A DNA stretch of 7,674 bases from Cytophagaceae bacterium (GTDB taxonomy: Bacteria; Bacteroidota; Bacteroidia; Cytophagales; Spirosomataceae), in assembly GCA_947471105.1 (NCBI GenBank), contig CANIYB010000109.1, forward strand, positions 1-7,674. The letters run 5' to 3'. The notes beneath the pieces were generated by a model. It ran no database searches. It saw nothing but the letters and a program-made list of their open reading frames with translations, and was not told where the DNA came from. Below, piece by piece: positions 5,620-7,674 of this stretch (positions within the stretch are counted from its first letter, which is position 1; every line of letters starts with the position of its first letter). A program made the position numbers and the translations under genes.

Positions 5620-7674
5620 ATGAAAATCCTACCTAATTTATCTCTATTAATCATATTATTCTTCTACCTATTCGTACATTTTATCCCTGATTTTGGTGGG
5701 GCTGATGTGATGGGTGCCCAGTGGTTATACACGAGTCTCATAGATGCCATTGTTTTAGCCTACATTTTCTTCCAAAGGAAACACTATTCAGAAGCAATAA
5801 AAAGCGTTTTTAGCCAAAAATTCTCTCTCCTTTATTCCTTTTATTTTATTTGGGCCATCGTTTCTGTCAGCTATGCCATCAACCCAACAGAAGCCATTGT
5901 ATGCTTAGCGAGGCTAGCCAGTACCTTTTTTATCTACACTAATTTTGCGATTCTTCTATATAAAAAAGACATCAAATCTTATTACCTGCCTATTTCAATA
6001 TTGATTAGCCTAGTTTTATTTTATGATAGCATCGCCGTGATTTCAAGCTTTACGAAGAACGCAAAAACGATGCTCTTAGATCAAAATATTTTAAGCCTCA
6101 TGGGTAATAATGGCAACAAGAACGTAATGGCCGCCAGTTTATTGATCAAATTCCCTTTTGCCCTTTTTGTAATTTTACGATCTAAATTTTTAGGGCGTAC
6201 GATTGGCGTATTTGTCCTGTTTTTTGGAAGCTTTGCACTTTTTATCTTGAACACAAGGTCCACTTTTGTGGGGCTGTTTTTAATCCTTGTCATTTTCGCC
6301 GCCAGCACAATTTACTTTAAAATAAAATCTGCCTGGCCAAAAATCGCTTGGCCCCTCGCCTACTTCATTATCCCTATTTCGATAGCATTCTTTTCTGCTA
6401 ATTTAGTCTTAGAAAATGCCGTTAAATCCCAAGAAGTACAAGGAGGCTACGGAACTGTCACCAAACGAATCGATGACATTACGGCCAATACGAAGGAAGA
6501 AAGCCGTTTGAGACTTTGGAAAGCCGGCTTAGACTATACATCCAAACACCCATTCATAGGCGATGGATATGGCAACTGGAAACTGGCCTCTATCCCCTAT
6601 GAAAAAGAATATACCAATGACCTATTCGTCCCCTATCATGCGCATAACGACTTTATCGAGGCTGCCGCTGATTTAGGAATCATTGGTGGATTGGCTTACC
6701 TAGGCTTATTTATCTTGGCATTTTTATTTACGCTGAGGCTTTGGGCAAAGGAGGATGCCAAAGAATTCCGATTGTTTGCAACCATATCTTTCATGGCGCT
6801 AAGCTGCTATTTTGTTGATGCATTTTTAAATTTCCCGACCGAGCGAACCTCGATGCAAACGATGTTGACGCTTACGATGGGATTAATATTTGCGCCAACG
6901 TATTTATTACCCAATGTAGGCAAAAAAATTACTTTCAATCATTCAGCACTCCTTTATATTGTCCTCGGTTTTATGTTCATCGGCGGGTCGATTTACATCA
7001 ACAACCAAGTTTTTAAATCCCTCAAAGTTCAAAAATTTGTCATGGGGGAAATTGATACCGATCCGAAAATGGCATTGGAAGAAGTAGAAAATGCCTTTCC
7101 AGCATTCCCCAATTTGTCCACCTCTACCCTACCCATCAAAGCGCTCATTGCCCGCTATGAATTTAGAGATAAGAATTACGACGTTGCTTTAAAGTTATTG
7201 AAAGAAAGTGATCAAGATAATCCCTTTTTACATTACAATGATTTTATTAGGACAGCGATTTATGCCGATAAAAAGAATATAGACAGCGTTTCGTATTTTG
7301 CCTTCAATGCTTTTTACCATTGGCCCAGATCCAGTAGTTATTATAAAAATGCGATTTTTGCGGCGGCCAAAAAACGAGATACGCTTGAAATAAATAAAAT
7401 ATTCAAACTTTATAACAAGTATAGAACAGGTGGATTAGCCTATGCCCAGTATATTCTTGGCCTTTATGAAGTAAAAGGAGCTTCAGATAAAAGGATGTTC
7501 AATATGCTAGATTTTGCGATGCAAAAATTCCCCCAGGACTCTGTCATCATTTCCGATGCCAAAAATACCGTCATGGGAACTGCGGCAACTTCTGGAAACA
7601 TTAACAATTATGCGGCCCAAGGTGCATTAGCCTTTCAAAAAGGTCGATACGCAGCAGCGGCAAACTTTTATTTA
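5620..7674 (+). CDS. O-antigen ligase/polymerase family (Wzy_C) membrane protein with C-terminal TPR-like region, incomplete at 3' end
   Basis: The frame is open from ATG 5620 to the window edge, giving 685 residues without a stop. About 12-13 membrane segments occupy residues 8-460. The Wzy_C/O-antigen ligase domain is shown by GNKN at 165-168, NTRS at 211-214 after a membrane segment, the large periplasmic loop with RLRLW at 296-300 and HPFIGDGYGNW at 310-320, and HAHNDFIEAAADLGIIGG at 340-357, the most diagnostic segment. Such proteins transfer or join undecaprenyl-linked glycans at the periplasmic face, as in O-antigen ligation (WaaL), polymerisation (Wzy) or glycoprotein formation; the acceptor cannot be told from sequence. 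From about residue 465 a soluble helical region follows, with TPR-like helices including RYEFRDKNYDVALKLL (512-527) and, at the very edge, GALAFQKGRYAAAANFYL (668-685). An in-frame stop at 5578-5580 and no other ATG between it and 5620 fix the start. No Shine-Dalgarno sequence is evident. Confidence 0.88.
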   Translation, partial: MKILPNLSLLIILFFYLFVHFIPDFGGADVMGAQWLYTSLIDAIVLAYIFFQRKHYSEAIKSVFSQKFSLLYSFYFIWAIVSVSYAINPTEAIVCLARLASTFFIYTNFAILLYKKDIKSYYLPISILISLVLFYDSIAVISSFTKNAKTMLLDQNILSLMGNNGNKNVMAASLLIKFPFALFVILRSKFLGRTIGVFVLFFGSFALFILNTRSTFVGLFLILVIFAASTIYFKIKSAWPKIAWPLAYFIIPISIAFFSANLVLENAVKSQEVQGGYGTVTKRIDDITANTKEESRLRLWKAGLDYTSKHPFIGDGYGNWKLASIPYEKEYTNDLFVPYHAHNDFIEAAADLGIIGGLAYLGLFILAFLFTLRLWAKEDAKEFRLFATISFMALSCYFVDAFLNFPTERTSMQTMLTLTMGLIFAPTYLLPNVGKKITFNHSALLYIVLGFMFIGGSIYINNQVFKSLKVQKFVMGEIDTDPKMALEEVENAFPAFPNLSTSTLPIKALIARYEFRDKNYDVALKLLKESDQDNPFLHYNDFIRTAIYADKKNIDSVSYFAFNAFYHWPRSSSYYKNAIFAAAKKRDTLEINKIFKLYNKYRTGGLAYAQYILGLYEVKGASDKRMFNMLDFAMQKFPQDSVIISDAKNTVMGTAATSGNINNYAAQGALAFQKGRYAAAANFYL

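Noticed and set aside
6081..6308. A 75-codon minus-strand open frame.
   Set aside because: It is antisense to a membrane-coding part of the O-antigen ligase-type gene, has a composition expected of an antisense shadow (rich in Lys, Asn and Arg) and shows no domain.

Overview
The window looks like a chromosomal stretch from a member of the Bacteroidota, probably a Cytophagales-type environmental bacterium (the phylum is a fairly firm inference, the order is a guess). The reasons are an A/T-rich base composition, gene starts without Shine-Dalgarno sequences, two upstream regions that match the Bacteroidota promoter pattern (TTTG, about 19-20 bases, then TAnnTTTG with one mismatch), outer-membrane barrels that end in phenylalanine, and signal peptides cleaved before Gln.

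Layout from left to right. Positions 2-85 (+) hold the last 27 codons of an outer-membrane beta-barrel protein. It converges, with a 7-base gap, on a minus-strand two-gene operon: an alginate-export-family porin (2495 to 1113) followed after only 3 bases by a zinc-dependent medium-chain dehydrogenase of the RspB / L-galactonate dehydrogenase type (1109 to 93). Next, also on the minus strand, come a polytopic membrane protein that is probably a GT-C-type glycosyltransferase or related polymer enzyme (4412 to 2631), and before it a secreted LamG/jelly-roll protein (5392 to 4544). Each of these two has its own likely promoter. A 227-base divergent intergenic region separates them from a plus-strand O-antigen ligase/polymerase-family protein (Wzy_C) with a long TPR-like C-terminal extension (5620 to the window end, incomplete).

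Functionally, the left half reads as uptake and oxidation of a sugar acid or similar carbohydrate: the porin would carry the substrate across the outer membrane and the dehydrogenase would act on it in the cytoplasm. The right half reads as cell-surface polysaccharide or glycoconjugate assembly (polytopic glycosyltransferase candidate and Wzy/WaaL-like ligase) plus a carbohydrate-binding-type secreted protein. That is inference from family and proximity; the genes are not all in one transcript.

No RNA gene, CRISPR array, insertion sequence, integrase or attachment site was seen. The most uncertain, and so most interesting, items are the DDW/NEHR/SRY membrane protein, which is distinctly more A/T-rich than its neighbours, and the porin-dehydrogenase coupling. 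Nothing here clearly amounts to a new multi-gene system.
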